Below are positions 1 through 8,900 of a stretch of DNA of 36,409 bases, one piece after another. Under the pieces are notes generated by a model that was not told the DNA's origin, did not search any database, and was given only the letters and a program-made list of their open reading frames with translations. The stretch comes from Polyangia bacterium (GTDB lineage Bacteria; Myxococcota_A; Polyangia; Polyangiales; Polyangiaceae), in the NCBI GenBank assembly GCA_030426145.1, contig JAUHZF010000047.1, forward strand, positions 1 to 36,409, given 5' to 3'. The translations under genes were made by a program, and so were the position numbers. Positions within the stretch are counted from its first letter, which is position 1, and each line of letters starts with the position of its first letter.

Positions 1-260
1 CCCACGATGACCTGACTCGGCGGGGTCTGCATCGAGCCGATGCCGGTGCGTACGAACGACAGGACGATGATGATCCGGGTGAAGGAGGTCATCGTCATCA
101 CCATCGCTGGGAGCAGCGACATCATCGTCAGCATCCCGAGGATCTTCAGCGAGCCCGTGAGGCCGCGGCCTCCGGCGAGCTCACCGAGATCGGTGGCGAG
201 GGCGGGCGTGCTCAGCATGAGCACGGCCCCTCCCGAGAGGGTAGCCATGAGACGTCGCAT
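1..260 (-). CDS. fliP: Flagellar export gate protein FliP (5' part only)
   Basis: This is the N-terminal 86 codons of FliP, an inner-membrane subunit of the FliPQR gate of the flagellar type III export apparatus; the rest lies beyond the window start. The chosen ATG at 260 gives MRRLMAT followed by a hydrophobic stretch ending in TPALA (about residues 18-22), a plausible cleavable signal peptide, as is usual for FliP. Residues 57-72 carry the hallmark segment MTSFTRIIIVLSFVRT, followed by the conserved QTPPSQV. The start codon shares one base with the fliO stop (TGATG), so translation is probably coupled. An alternative in-frame ATG at 248 would remove the positively charged N-terminus. Identification is very secure. 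Confidence 0.95.
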   Translation of the reverse strand, partial: MRRLMATLSGGAVLMLSTPALATDLGELAGGRGLTGSLKILGMLTMMSLLPAMVMTMTSFTRIIIVLSFVRTGIGSMQTPPSQVIV

Positions 261-1279
261 CAGCTCGCCCTTCGCTGCCGGAGCTGCTTGAGGGACAGGG
301 CCTGGGTCCCGCCGGTCGTGGCGGGGGCTGCGGCGGCCGCCTTGGGGGCGTAGGCCTTGGCGGCGCGGGTGCGTACGCGGGGCTTCGACGAGGCGGGAGC
401 AGGGATCTCGCGTGCCACGACGGGCTCGCCGATCGCCTCCTCCACGACGCGGTCGATGGGCTGGTCGAGCTCGGCGTCGAACTCCACCGGCTCCGGACCG
501 CGGCGCACGGCCGGCTGACGAGCGGTCTTGCGGGGGTCCTGGGCCCGAGCGGGTTTGTCGGCCGCTTCGACCGCACCGAGAAGGCGCTCGAACTCGATGC
601 CCGGCGCGATGGTCTCCTCCTGCTGGGGGCTCGCGGGAACGAGGGCGATCCCCGCGTCCTCGGTGCCGTCGGGGGACAACATCGCGAGGCGCACGATGCT
701 CTGGCCCGTGACCCCGAGGAGGAAGCGCTGGCCGTCGACCGATGCGACCACGAGCTCACCCTTCTGAGCGAGGGTGGTGCGGGCGAGCACGCGCAGGGAG
801 GGGGGCTCTTCGTGCGCGAGGCCCTTGGCCACGGCCTTACCGAGCAGACCCTTCTTCTTCATCGCAAAGGCCGCCGCGCCGAGCAGCGCGGTGCCCGCGA
901 GCAGCTTCCACATCAGACCTTCGCTCGCCGGCTCGGGAGCGAGCTCGAGCGGCTTGTCGCTGGGCGCGCGAAGGTTGAGCTTGGTTCCCCCGACGGGGGC
1001 CGGGGGCTGTGCGTCGAGGAGTTGGTCGTTTGGGGGGAGCGAGGTGTCGCTCAGGCCTTGGAGCGGCGCCGCCGGGGGCGTCGCCGCGGGGGCTTGAATG
1101 GCCACGGGGGCCTGGACGGGGGCCTGCTGCGGCGCAACCGCTTCGGCCGGCACCTGGGCCTGCGCCACCGTAGGCGGCGTGGGGGCCTGAGGTGCCGCGG
1201 GGGCCGTCTGGCCGTGGGCGACGCCGGTGGTCAAGGTGATGGCGGCGACCGCCAAACCAATGACGCTCGAGCGCTTCAT
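260..1279 (-). CDS. fliO: Flagellar biosynthesis protein FliO
   Basis: FliO is a small membrane protein that helps assemble the FliP ring of the export gate. The 339-residue product has a signal-peptide-like N-terminus (residues 1-23, ending AHG), a long Ala/Pro/Gln-rich periplasmic linker (24-120), one transmembrane segment (about 122-140) followed by KKK, and then the typical FliO core at 161-200 (LRVLARTTLAQKGELVV... FLLGVTGQSI). The cytoplasmic tail (200-339) is low complexity. It is much longer than the 120-150 residues usual for FliO because of both linkers. GGAGGT sits 5 nt before the ATG, and the start overlaps the fliN stop by 4 nt (ATGA). The name rests on the core motif plus position between fliN and fliP. 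Confidence 0.85.
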   Translation of the reverse strand: MKRSSVIGLAVAAITLTTGVAHGQTAPAAPQAPTPPTVAQAQVPAEAVAPQQAPVQAPVAIQAPAATPPAAPLQGLSDTSLPPNDQLLDAQPPAPVGGTKLNLRAPSDKPLELAPEPASEGLMWKLLAGTALLGAAAFAMKKKGLLGKAVAKGLAHEEPPSLRVLARTTLAQKGELVVASVDGQRFLLGVTGQSIVRLAMLSPDGTEDAGIALVPASPQQEETIAPGIEFERLLGAVEAADKPARAQDPRKTARQPAVRRGPEPVEFDAELDQPIDRVVEEAIGEPVVAREIPAPASSKPRVRTRAAKAYAPKAAAAAPATTGGTQALSLKQLRQRRAS

Positions 1280-1590
1280 GCTGCACCTCCGCGACCCGGC
1301 TGAACGAGCTCGGTGATGCGAACGCCATAACGATCGCCGACCACGACCGCTTCGCCGCGGCCGAGCAGCTGCCCGTTGACGTAGATGTCGATGGGGTCGC
1401 CTGCGGCCTTGCTCAGCTCGACCGTGTCGCCGGCATGAAGCCGCAATACATCAGCAATTTTCATGGTCTTGCGACCAATCTCGAGGGTTACCTCGACCTC
1501 CACATCACGCAGCATGCCGAAGGCTCCGAGCTCGCCGAGGGGTGCGGCGCCGGGGTTGGCAGGGGTGATGGCTCCGTTGTCTTCCGCCAT
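1276..1590 (-). CDS. fliN: Flagellar motor switch protein FliN
   Basis: FliN forms the bottom of the cytoplasmic C ring with FliM and FliG. The 104-residue product has a short disordered N-terminus and one SpoA (surface presentation of antigens) domain covering about residues 25-98. The family pattern DVEVEVTLEIGRKTMKIADVLRL is clear, as are GDTVELSKAAGDPIDIYVNG and GEAVVVGDRYGVRI. Start choice: ATG at 1590 has GGAGGA 6 nt upstream, and length and N-terminus match normal FliN; the open frame continues upstream but is not FliN-like. It is the first gene of a fliNOP unit reading out of the window, about 22 kb from fliM, which normally precedes it directly. Confidence 0.95.
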   Translation of the reverse strand: MAEDNGAITPANPGAAPLGELGAFGMLRDVEVEVTLEIGRKTMKIADVLRLHAGDTVELSKAAGDPIDIYVNGQLLGRGEAVVVGDRYGVRITELVQPGRGGAA

Positions 1591-1652
1591 GAGATCCTCC
1601 AATCGGAGGCCGCCCGGTTTGGTGGGCGACCGTCCGTCGTGCCCTGAGCTAT

Positions 1653-1668
1653 CGCAAGGTGCGGGCCA
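1653..1668 (-). promoter_or_regulatory. Candidate sigma-54 promoter of fliNOP
   Basis: Read on the minus strand the sequence is TGGCCCGCACCTTGCG. This matches the sigma-54 consensus TGGCAC-N5-TTGCW at 9 of the 10 core positions before the final W, with exact GG-N10-GC spacing. The predicted transcription start is near 1642, leaving a leader of about 50 nt before the fliN ATG at 1590. Sigma-54 control of middle flagellar genes is common in proteobacteria. No activator gene is visible in the window. Confidence 0.6.
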
Positions 1669-1710
1669 GCTTCCGGGAGGCGCGGTGCCGGCTTGGGCTA
1701 TTCTGCGGTG

Positions 1711-3168
1711 GTGGCGGACACCGTCGTAGAAGGTGGGAGCGACCCCGCGACGCTGCGCGCCTGGATGCACCGCCAGCTCGGCGTTACGCTCGCCATCGAT
1801 CTGCGGGCGCTGGCCTTGATGCGCGTGGCCCTCGGGCTGCTCATCGCGTGGGACATGATGGCGCGGTGGGAAGACGCCACCACGCTCTACAGCGACGCCG
1901 GGTTCTGGAGCCGTGCGCAAGCGGGCAAGCCGCTCTTCCTCTTTTGTTTCTACGACCTGTCCGGCGAACCGAGCTGGGCTCGGCTTGGACTGGGGATCAC
2001 GGCCGGGCTCGCCCTGATGTTCGCGGCGGGTTGGCTGACGCGCCCGGTGACGGCGCTCTTGTGGGCGATGGTGACGGCGCTCCATCTCCGGCAGGGCTGG
2101 GTGATCCAAGGTGGGGACGACCTGCTACGGAACTTCCTCTTCTTCGGGCTGTTTCTCCCCCTCGGTCGCCGTTGGTCGCTCGACGCCCGCTGGCATCATC
2201 GGGGTGACGAGACGCCCCCACGTCGCGTGGCCGGCCTTGCGGCGGTGGTCTTCTACGTGCAGCTCTTCTTGCTCTACTTCCTGGCGGGAGCGATGAAGGC
2301 TCACCACGCACATTGGTGGCAGGGCCTGGGTATCCACTACGCGCTTTCGGCGGACCACTTCGTCACCCCCCTCGGCCGTTCGATCCACGGCTACAGCACG
2401 CTGCTGCGGGTGGTGGGCATCGGCACGCTGCTGCTGGAGTTCATCGTGCCCTTCGTCCTGCTGCTCGGCCCCCCGAGTGAACGGCTGCGGGGTGTGCTCA
2501 TCGCGGCCTTCGTGTCGCTGCATGTGGGCATCGCGCTCACGCTCCAGATCGGGCTCTTCTCTTTCGTATGCATGGCGCTGTGGCTGTTCACGGTGCCGAC
2601 GTCGTGGATGGATCGCCTCGAGGCCCGCCTGGGGGGCAGACCGGAAGGTCCAACCGTCGCGGCGTCCCCTCGGTGGGCCGGCTACGTCTCGGCCGCCTTT
2701 GTGATGGTGCTCATCCTCACCCAAGCGGTGCGCGGTACCGTGCCGTCGGGAGCGGCTCGCACCGCGCTGATGTGGCCGATGGCCAAGCTGCGGTTGCAGG
2801 ACAAGTGGTCGCTCTTCTCGGGCCGCCGCGAGCGCACCGGCTGGGTCGCCGCGCCGGCGCTCCTACGAGACGGGCGCGAGGTCGACCTGCTGCGCCACGG
2901 CGCCCCCCTGTCGTGGACCCGCCCTGAAGACCAGCTCGCGCTCTACCCGAACCAACGCTGGCGGAAGCTGTGGGTCACCATGCGCAAGGAGCGCGCCCAC
3001 CGCGCCGCCAAGGCCTACGTCGCCTGGCTGTGCACGACGGGTCCCTACAAGCGCGTCTCCTACGTCTACGTCCGCCACGCCATCCACCCCCCCGATCGCC
3101 CCATGGACCAATGGTTCGAGCGGGAAGAGCGCTTCCCCATCCACGCCCAGTGGTGCCCCGCGAAGTGA
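1711..3168 (+). CDS. HTTM-domain integral membrane protein
   Basis: The product belongs to the HTTM (horizontally transferred transmembrane) family, the membrane domain shared with vitamin K-dependent gamma-carboxylase. Roughly the first 310 residues hold several hydrophobic helices with the family signatures: an early helix ALMRVALGLLIAWDM followed by YSDAGFW, then GGDDLLRNFLFFGLFLPLG and WSLDA, and a later LYFLAGAMKAHHAHWWQG. The last 150 residues are soluble and hold no motif I can name. Most HTTM proteins have no known substrate, so none is assigned. The start is uncertain: GTG at 1711 or 1708, or TTG at 1693 (491 aa); TATTCT at 1699-1704 could be a -10 element for a nearly leaderless mRNA. 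It diverges from fliN. Confidence 0.85.
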   Translation: MADTVVEGGSDPATLRAWMHRQLGVTLAIDLRALALMRVALGLLIAWDMMARWEDATTLYSDAGFWSRAQAGKPLFLFCFYDLSGEPSWARLGLGITAGLALMFAAGWLTRPVTALLWAMVTALHLRQGWVIQGGDDLLRNFLFFGLFLPLGRRWSLDARWHHRGDETPPRRVAGLAAVVFYVQLFLLYFLAGAMKAHHAHWWQGLGIHYALSADHFVTPLGRSIHGYSTLLRVVGIGTLLLEFIVPFVLLLGPPSERLRGVLIAAFVSLHVGIALTLQIGLFSFVCMALWLFTVPTSWMDRLEARLGGRPEGPTVAASPRWAGYVSAAFVMVLILTQAVRGTVPSGAARTALMWPMAKLRLQDKWSLFSGRRERTGWVAAPALLRDGREVDLLRHGAPLSWTRPEDQLALYPNQRWRKLWVTMRKERAHRAAKAYVAWLCTTGPYKRVSYVYVRHAIHPPDRPMDQWFEREERFPIHAQWCPAK

Positions 3169-3486
3169 GCCCCCATTGTGGGCGACGAAGCGATCATCGA
3201 TCGCTTTCGGGCCCTCTCCGTGCACCCTGAGCCCCGCAAAGCGATCGATGTTCGCTTTGCGAAGACCCCCGTTGGGACCCGTGGAACGGCATCGAACGTT
3301 CCCAAGAACGGTGGAACACCTGGTCCGTGCGAAGGATATCCGTGGCTTGGCGCTGGAACGTGTCTTGCCAATGTGGAGGGCATGGCACGGCGGGCGGCGT
3401 TGAAGGCGGAACGGTGTCTCGTGATCCCTCCGCGAGAGGAGGGGACCAGCCCTTTTCAGGCAACGCTACGAGGAGCGAGCGAGCCG
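3169..3486. other. Intergenic region with two hairpins upstream of a kinase gene
   Basis: These 318 bases between the HTTM gene and the kinase gene stay open in the kinase frame, but the translation lacks any kinase-family similarity and the base composition is visibly less GC-rich than the flanking genes. The region holds two inverted repeats (AAGCGATC/GATCGCTT at 3188-3206 and CGCAAAGCG/CGCTTTGCG at 3235-3261) and a short GAACGTTC palindrome near 3294-3301 flanked by direct GTGGAAC copies. It may hold the terminator of the HTTM gene and the kinase promoter. I see no RNA gene in it. Confidence 0.5.
3235..3261 (+). terminator. 9-bp stem hairpin, possible terminator or operator
   Basis: CGCAAAGCG (3235-3243) and CGCTTTGCG (3253-3261) form a perfect 9-bp stem around a 9-nt loop, starting 66 nt after the HTTM stop codon. 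No T-tract follows, so a factor-independent terminator is not certain. A second 8-bp inverted repeat with a related core lies just upstream at 3188-3206. A protein-binding site for the downstream kinase gene is equally possible. Confidence 0.35.
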
Positions 3487-5754
3487 ATGGTAACCTCATT
3501 CCTCATGCGCACTGCGCCGGGGCTCGTCGTCGCGGGTAAGTACAAGCTCGAAGATCTCGTCGGCAAGGGCGGGATGGGCGAGGTGTGGCGGGCCTTCGAT
3601 CAGAGCCTCGAGCGGCCGGTCGCACTCAAGTTCATCTCCGACGAGGTGCTCGAGCGCGCCTCGGTGCGCAGTCGCTTCATCGCCGAGGCCAAGGCTGCCG
3701 CCCGACTGCGCACGCCGCACGTGGTCTCGATCTACGAGCAGGGACTCGTCGACGACACCCCCTACATCGCCATGGAGCTGCTCGATGGTGAAGACCTGCG
3801 CGCGCGGCTCAAGCGGCGTCGGCGCCTCTCGCCGGCCGAGGTCTGCGCCATCGTGGATCAGATCGCACAAGGCCTTCGCGTGGCCCACGCCGAGGGGATC
3901 GTGCACCGCGACCTCAAGCCAGGAAACGTCTTCCTCGCGCGCGAGGGTGACCGCGAGACCGTCAAGCTCCTCGACTTCGGCGTCGCCAAGCGCGACACCG
4001 GCCGCCCGAGCAACCTCACCGCCACCGGCGAGATGGTGGGCTCCGTCTACTACATGAGCCCCGAGCAGGTTCGCGGGAGCCGCGACCTCGACGCTCGCGC
4101 CGACATCTGGTCGCTTGGTGTCCTCTGCTACCGCGCCCTCACCGGGCGCCTCCCCTTCAAGGGCGAGAGCGTCGGGGACGTGGCCGTGAACATCTGCACC
4201 ACCGACCCCAAGCCGCCGACCACCGTACGACCCGATCTCCCCCGCGAGCTCGACGACTTCATCCTCCAGGCCCTCGCGCGCGAGCCCAACCATCGCTTTC
4301 GCACCGCGACGGCGCTCGCCGATGCGCTCATCGCCTGCTGTGGACGAGACCTCTCGACCGCCCCCCCCTCCAGCAGCGCACCGAGCTGCCGTGCCAACCC
4401 GCTCGACGATCCCGCCTTCCAGCTAGGTACGCCTGTGCCCCACGATTCGGGCATCAAGGCGCGGTCCACCCTCGGGTACAGCCCCGACCCCGCACCCGGC
4501 AAGCTCGAGGGCGCGCGTTCGACCATGGCCTACGGGCCGGACCACCCTGCGGTCAAAGAGCTGGCGGAGGGACGGTCGACGGCCGGCTACGGTTCGGAAC
4601 CGGCCGCGGCTCGGTCGACGGCCGGCTACGGCTCGGAGCCCGCTACCGCTCGGTCGACGGCCGGCTACGGCTCGGAGCCGGCCGGAGCTCGGTCGACGAT
4701 GGGCTACTCGCCTGACCCCTCGCCGCACCCGAGACCCGCGAAGCCTGCTCAGACGCGGGGCCCCTCGAGTGGAAGTCTCCCGGGCGCGCGATCGACGGTG
4801 CTCGCCTATCGCACGAGTCCCGAAGACGAAGCCGAAGACCAGATCGCGACCCACGTCGTGCCCAGGCGGGCCGCGCTGCCGCAAACCGTGGAGGAGGCGT
4901 TCGAGAAGAACACCTCGGAGCCACCGCGTCCCTTCGCCGACACCGTCGCTTCGTCACCTGGCGACGATGAGGAGATGGACACCTCTCTGGATCTCGAAGA
5001 GCCCGTCGCGGCCACGCCCCGGCCTCGCCGGCCGATGGCTTCCAAGCCCGCCGTCGTGCCCGACCTCGAGTTGCCCACGCGACCGTCTCGCACCCCGCAG
5101 CGACCCTCCCATGCTGCTCGAGTAGCGCCGCCGAGCACGCCCCAGGCAGCGCCGGCCCACCGGCCAACTGCGACGCCTCGGCCCACCCCACCGGCACCGG
5201 AGGTGCGTCCCATCGCTCCCGCCGTCGCCGCGATGCGGGCGGGGGTCAGCAGCAAGCCAGCCCCAAGCCCCGATGACGCCGGCCCCTCGGTGGAGCCGGA
5301 AATGGTGCGCCGCCTCGTCGGTGCGGCCATCGCCGTCGCGCTCGGAGCCGCTGCCTCGTCGGTGGTGGGCGCTGGGCTCGGGCCGGCCGTGCCCGGCGTG
5401 CTCGCGCTCCTCGCCCTCGCCGCGGCAGCGGTGCTGTGGAGCAAGGCCGACGCCCCCGCCGTTCGCGGGGCAGCGGTCGCTCTCGGGGTGGTGGCCATTG
5501 CAGTCGCTGCTTCCGCCGCGCCGGCCATGGCTGGGAGCGCCGGCCTGCTCGCCGCCGTGGCCAGTGGCGCAGCGGCAGCGGTCGCCCTCGGACTCACCGC
5601 GGCCGGCGTGGGTATCGTGCGCGGCGAGCTCGAGCGCCACATGCCCCAAGGGCTCCTCGTCGTCGTGATGATCCTCCTCGGCGTGGCGGCCACGGCTCAA
5701 CTCGGCCGTCGGGCCGCCACGGCGACGGAGGCGCCGCCCGTCACTTCGCGATGA
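3487..5754 (+). CDS. Hanks-type Ser/Thr protein kinase with repeat linker and membrane tail
   Basis: The 755-residue kinase has a complete catalytic domain at about residues 19-285: glycine loop GKGGMGEV (26-33), Lys48 in VALKF, Glu67, catalytic loop HRDLKPGN (140-147), DFG (163-165) and SPE (191-193). It should be an active kinase. Residues 326-440 contain seven RST-x-(G/A)-Y type motifs, three of them exact 13-residue tandem repeats. A Pro/Ala-rich linker follows, then several hydrophobic segments between about 608 and 740 that probably anchor it in the inner membrane. The start is ATG 3487 with GAGGAG 11 nt upstream; ATG 3505 is possible. The open frame extends to 3178 but is not protein-like. 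Targets are unknown. Confidence 0.9.
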   Translation: MVTSFLMRTAPGLVVAGKYKLEDLVGKGGMGEVWRAFDQSLERPVALKFISDEVLERASVRSRFIAEAKAAARLRTPHVVSIYEQGLVDDTPYIAMELLDGEDLRARLKRRRRLSPAEVCAIVDQIAQGLRVAHAEGIVHRDLKPGNVFLAREGDRETVKLLDFGVAKRDTGRPSNLTATGEMVGSVYYMSPEQVRGSRDLDARADIWSLGVLCYRALTGRLPFKGESVGDVAVNICTTDPKPPTTVRPDLPRELDDFILQALAREPNHRFRTATALADALIACCGRDLSTAPPSSSAPSCRANPLDDPAFQLGTPVPHDSGIKARSTLGYSPDPAPGKLEGARSTMAYGPDHPAVKELAEGRSTAGYGSEPAAARSTAGYGSEPATARSTAGYGSEPAGARSTMGYSPDPSPHPRPAKPAQTRGPSSGSLPGARSTVLAYRTSPEDEAEDQIATHVVPRRAALPQTVEEAFEKNTSEPPRPFADTVASSPGDDEEMDTSLDLEEPVAATPRPRRPMASKPAVVPDLELPTRPSRTPQRPSHAARVAPPSTPQAAPAHRPTATPRPTPPAPEVRPIAPAVAAMRAGVSSKPAPSPDDAGPSVEPEMVRRLVGAAIAVALGAAASSVVGAGLGPAVPGVLALLALAAAAVLWSKADAPAVRGAAVALGVVAIAVAASAAPAMAGSAGLLAAVASGAAAAVALGLTAAGVGIVRGELERHMPQGLLVVVMILLGVAATAQLGRRAATATEAPPVTSR
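4573..4689 (+). repeat. Three 39-bp tandem repeats inside the kinase gene
   Basis: Three consecutive 39-bp units encode R-S-T-A-G-Y-G-S-E-P-A-x-A. They are nearly identical at the DNA level, indicating recent expansion. Diverged copies of the same peptide motif lie on both sides (codons at about 4462, 4516, 4690 and 4789), so the whole array spans about 4462-4806. Confidence 0.85.
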
Positions 5755-5874
5755 AGCCATTGGGTGAGCGTTCGTACGCTACCGATCGTCGCAGACCGCT
5801 GATGCCCGAGCGGGTGACAACCCCGGCGGACAAGTTCATTCAGGGGGTAAAAGTGCTTGTGCTTCGGGCCCTTG

Positions 5875-5908
5875 GCCCCCGTGCTGGGGGCTTCGTGCAT
5901 GCTACCCT
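5875..5908 (+). promoter_or_regulatory. Hairpin and -10-like element before the M36 protease gene
   Basis: GCCCCC (5875-5880) pairs with GGGGGC (5886-5891). TACCCT at 5903-5908 fits a TANNNT-type -10 element and ends only 6 nt before the protease ATG at 5915. There is no Shine-Dalgarno sequence in that gap, so a nearly leaderless transcript is possible. The remaining part of the 160-base gap after the kinase gene shows nothing else recognisable. Confidence 0.3.
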
Positions 5909-5914
5909 GCGCCC

Positions 5915-8900
5915 ATGAGGCGTTGGGCGATCCTTCCGGCATTCCTGTCGGCTTTCACGTTGGGGATGACGGGCAGCGGGCAGGCTATGGCGGGGCCGCC
6001 CGACTTCAATGCGGAGATGGGTCTGTCGCCCGTCACCCTATCGGCCGCCCAGCAACGCGCCGCGGGCAAGGCCGGCGGGGTCGTGCGCTCGTTCGATGCA
6101 CAGCGTGGTGTGCCGTCTTTCGTCTGGGCCGTCAGCAAGCGGAGCGCGGCCACCGTGGCGTCGCCGCGCATGGCCGCGCTGGCCCATGCCGCGCGCTACG
6201 CCGACAGTTATGGCCTCACCCCCGGGGCCCTCAAGACCCTGCGGGTGGTGCACAGCCACGACACGGGCCGCGGCGGCATCGTGGTGCGCCTCCGCCAGGA
6301 GGTGAATGGCATCGAGGTCTTCCACAGCGACCTGCGCGTGATGATGAAGCGCAATCGCGACTTGGTGGCCCTGTCGGGGCGCTTGCACCCGGAGGCCACG
6401 GCGGCGCTCGCTTCGGCTCCGTTTACCCTCGCGCCCGACGACGCATTGGCGTCGGCCTTCGAAGACCTCTTCTCGGTGCCGGTGCTCAACACATCCTTCT
6501 CCGAGAGCAGCATGGACGGCCGCTACACGCGGTTCGCGCTCCTGCCCGGCTCCAAGGCCGACAAGGCCGGCCTCGAGTTCGCGCGTCCCGCCCGCGTGAA
6601 GCCGGTCTTCTTCCCCCTCGGTGACCACCTCGTCGCGGGCTACTTCGTCGAGCTCTATGCCGGCAAGCGCGGCACGCGTGACGCCGAGTACTATCGCTAC
6701 ATCATCGCCGCCGACGACGGCCACGTGCTCTACCGCGAGAACCTCACCACCAACGACAGCTTCGACTACCGCGTATGGGCCGGGTCCGACCCCCTCAAGA
6801 CGCCTCTCGATGGGCCGCAGCAGGACTATACGCCACACCCTACCGGCACGCCTGACGCCTCGCAGCCGACCTTCGTCCCCCCGTCGCTCATCACCATGGA
6901 GGGGTTCAACACCAATCCGAGCAATACGGTCGACCCGTGGCTACCCGCCAATGCGACGGAGAGCGTGGGCAACAACGTCGATGCCTATACCGATCACTCT
7001 GGTCCGGACGGATTCACCTCGGGTGACCTGCGCGCCACGGTCACCGGGAACCAGACCTTCGACCGCACCTACGACGTGCTCGCGGCGCCCCTCGACTCGG
7101 AAGACCAGTCGATGGCGTCGGTGACGCAGCTCTTCTACGTCAACAACTGGCTGCACGATTGGTTCTACGACTCCGGCTTCGACGAAGCGTCGGGCAATGC
7201 CCAGACCGACAACTTCAATCGCGGCGGAGAGGAGGGGGACCCCCTTCGCGCCGAAGCGCAGGATGGCGCGCTGGCCAACGATCGCAACAACGCGAACATG
7301 TCGACGCCGGCCGACGGTGAGTCGCCGCGCATGCAGATGTACCTGTGGACGACGGGGTCGGCGCGCACCCTCGACTTGAATCCCGCCAACCTATCCCCCG
7401 CCACCGCGGGCGCCAACTTCGGCCCCCAGAACTACGACGTCACGGCGACGATGACCCTGGGCGAAGACGGCCAGGGAGACAACAATGATGGTTGTCAGGC
7501 GCTGACGAACAACGTCTCGGGCGATATCGTTCTCGTCGATCGCGGCGGCTGCTCCTTCGTTCAGAAGGCCAACAACGCCCAGAACGCAGGCGCGGTGGGC
7601 ATCGTCATCGCCAACGACCAGAACACCAACATCTTCACGATGGGGGGCACCGACAACGGGGTCACCATTCCCGCGATGATGATCTCCCAGACCAACGGCA
7701 ACGCCTTCAAGGCGGCCCTCGGTAATGGTCCGCAGACGGCGCACATGGTGCTCGCGACGGGCGTCGAGCGCGACGGCACCATCGACAACACCATCGTGGC
7801 CCACGAGTGGGGGCACTACATCCACAACCGACTCGTCGATGGGGGCAACCGCCAGCACAGCGCCATGAGCGAGGGCTGGGCCGACTTCGTCGGGATCTAC
7901 ATGAGCCACAAACAGACCGACGACCCGAATGGGGCCTATGCGGTCGGGGTCTACGCCACCTTCTCGACCAGCGCCGACTCGGGCTACTTCGGCATTCGCC
8001 GCTACCCCTACTCGACCGACCTCGCCAAGAACGCGCTGTCGTTTCGTCACATTCAGAACGGCGAGGACCTGCCCACCGTTCCGGGTGACCCAGGTGGACC
8101 CAACAGTGAGGTGCACAACGCAGGTGAGGTCTGGACCTCGATGCTCTGGGACGGCTACCTCGCGCTCGTGGCGCGATCCCAGGCGCCCAATGCGCCCTAC
8201 GACTTCATGGGCGCTCGGCGCAGGATGGCCGACTACATCGTGGCCGGCATGATGATGACGCCCGAGACGGCCACCTACACCGAAGGACGAGACGGTGTGC
8301 TTGCGGCGGCCTTTGCGGCCGACGTGGACGACGGCATGGCGCTCGCGCAGGCTTTTGCGGGCCGCGGGGCTGGAAGCTGCGCCGAGTCGCCCGAGCGCTT
8401 CTCCACCTCGCTGCAAGGCGTGGTCGAGAGCACCGAGCTCGCGCCCGTCATCGACGTGATGGACGTCACGCTCGACGACAGCGTGTTCTCCTGCGACCAG
8501 GACGGCATCCTCGACGGAGGCGAGGTGGGCCTGCTCACGGTGGAGGTCGCCAACACCGGCATCGCGAACCTGGAGAACGCGCAGCTCGCCGTATCGGTCG
8601 ACCTGCCCGGCGTCATCTTCCCCAATGGTCCCCAGCTCACGCTCGGCACCATTACGCCCTACGACACCGCGCTCGCGACGGTGGAGGTTCGCCTCGACAA
8701 CGACGTCGTGGTCGACCTCTCCACCCTCGACGTCGAGGTCACGGTCACCGCCACGAGCGCGTGTGAGGATACGAAGACCGGGAGCCTGTCCACCCGCGTG
8801 CACGCCGACGACAATCTCATGTCGAGCGCAACCGACACGGTGGAGAGCACCGTGGAAGCCTGGACCAAAGAAGGCGACTTCGGCGCCGAGGTCTGGGAGC

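Noticed and set aside
1591-2109. Long N-terminal extension of fliN
   Set aside because: The upstream frame runs antisense to the HTTM gene, and the ATG at 1590 has a good ribosome-binding site and gives normal FliN length.
3178-3486. N-terminal extension of the kinase by 103 codons
   Set aside because: The extension contains two inverted repeats and lower GC, has no family similarity, and a ribosome-binding site fits ATG 3487.
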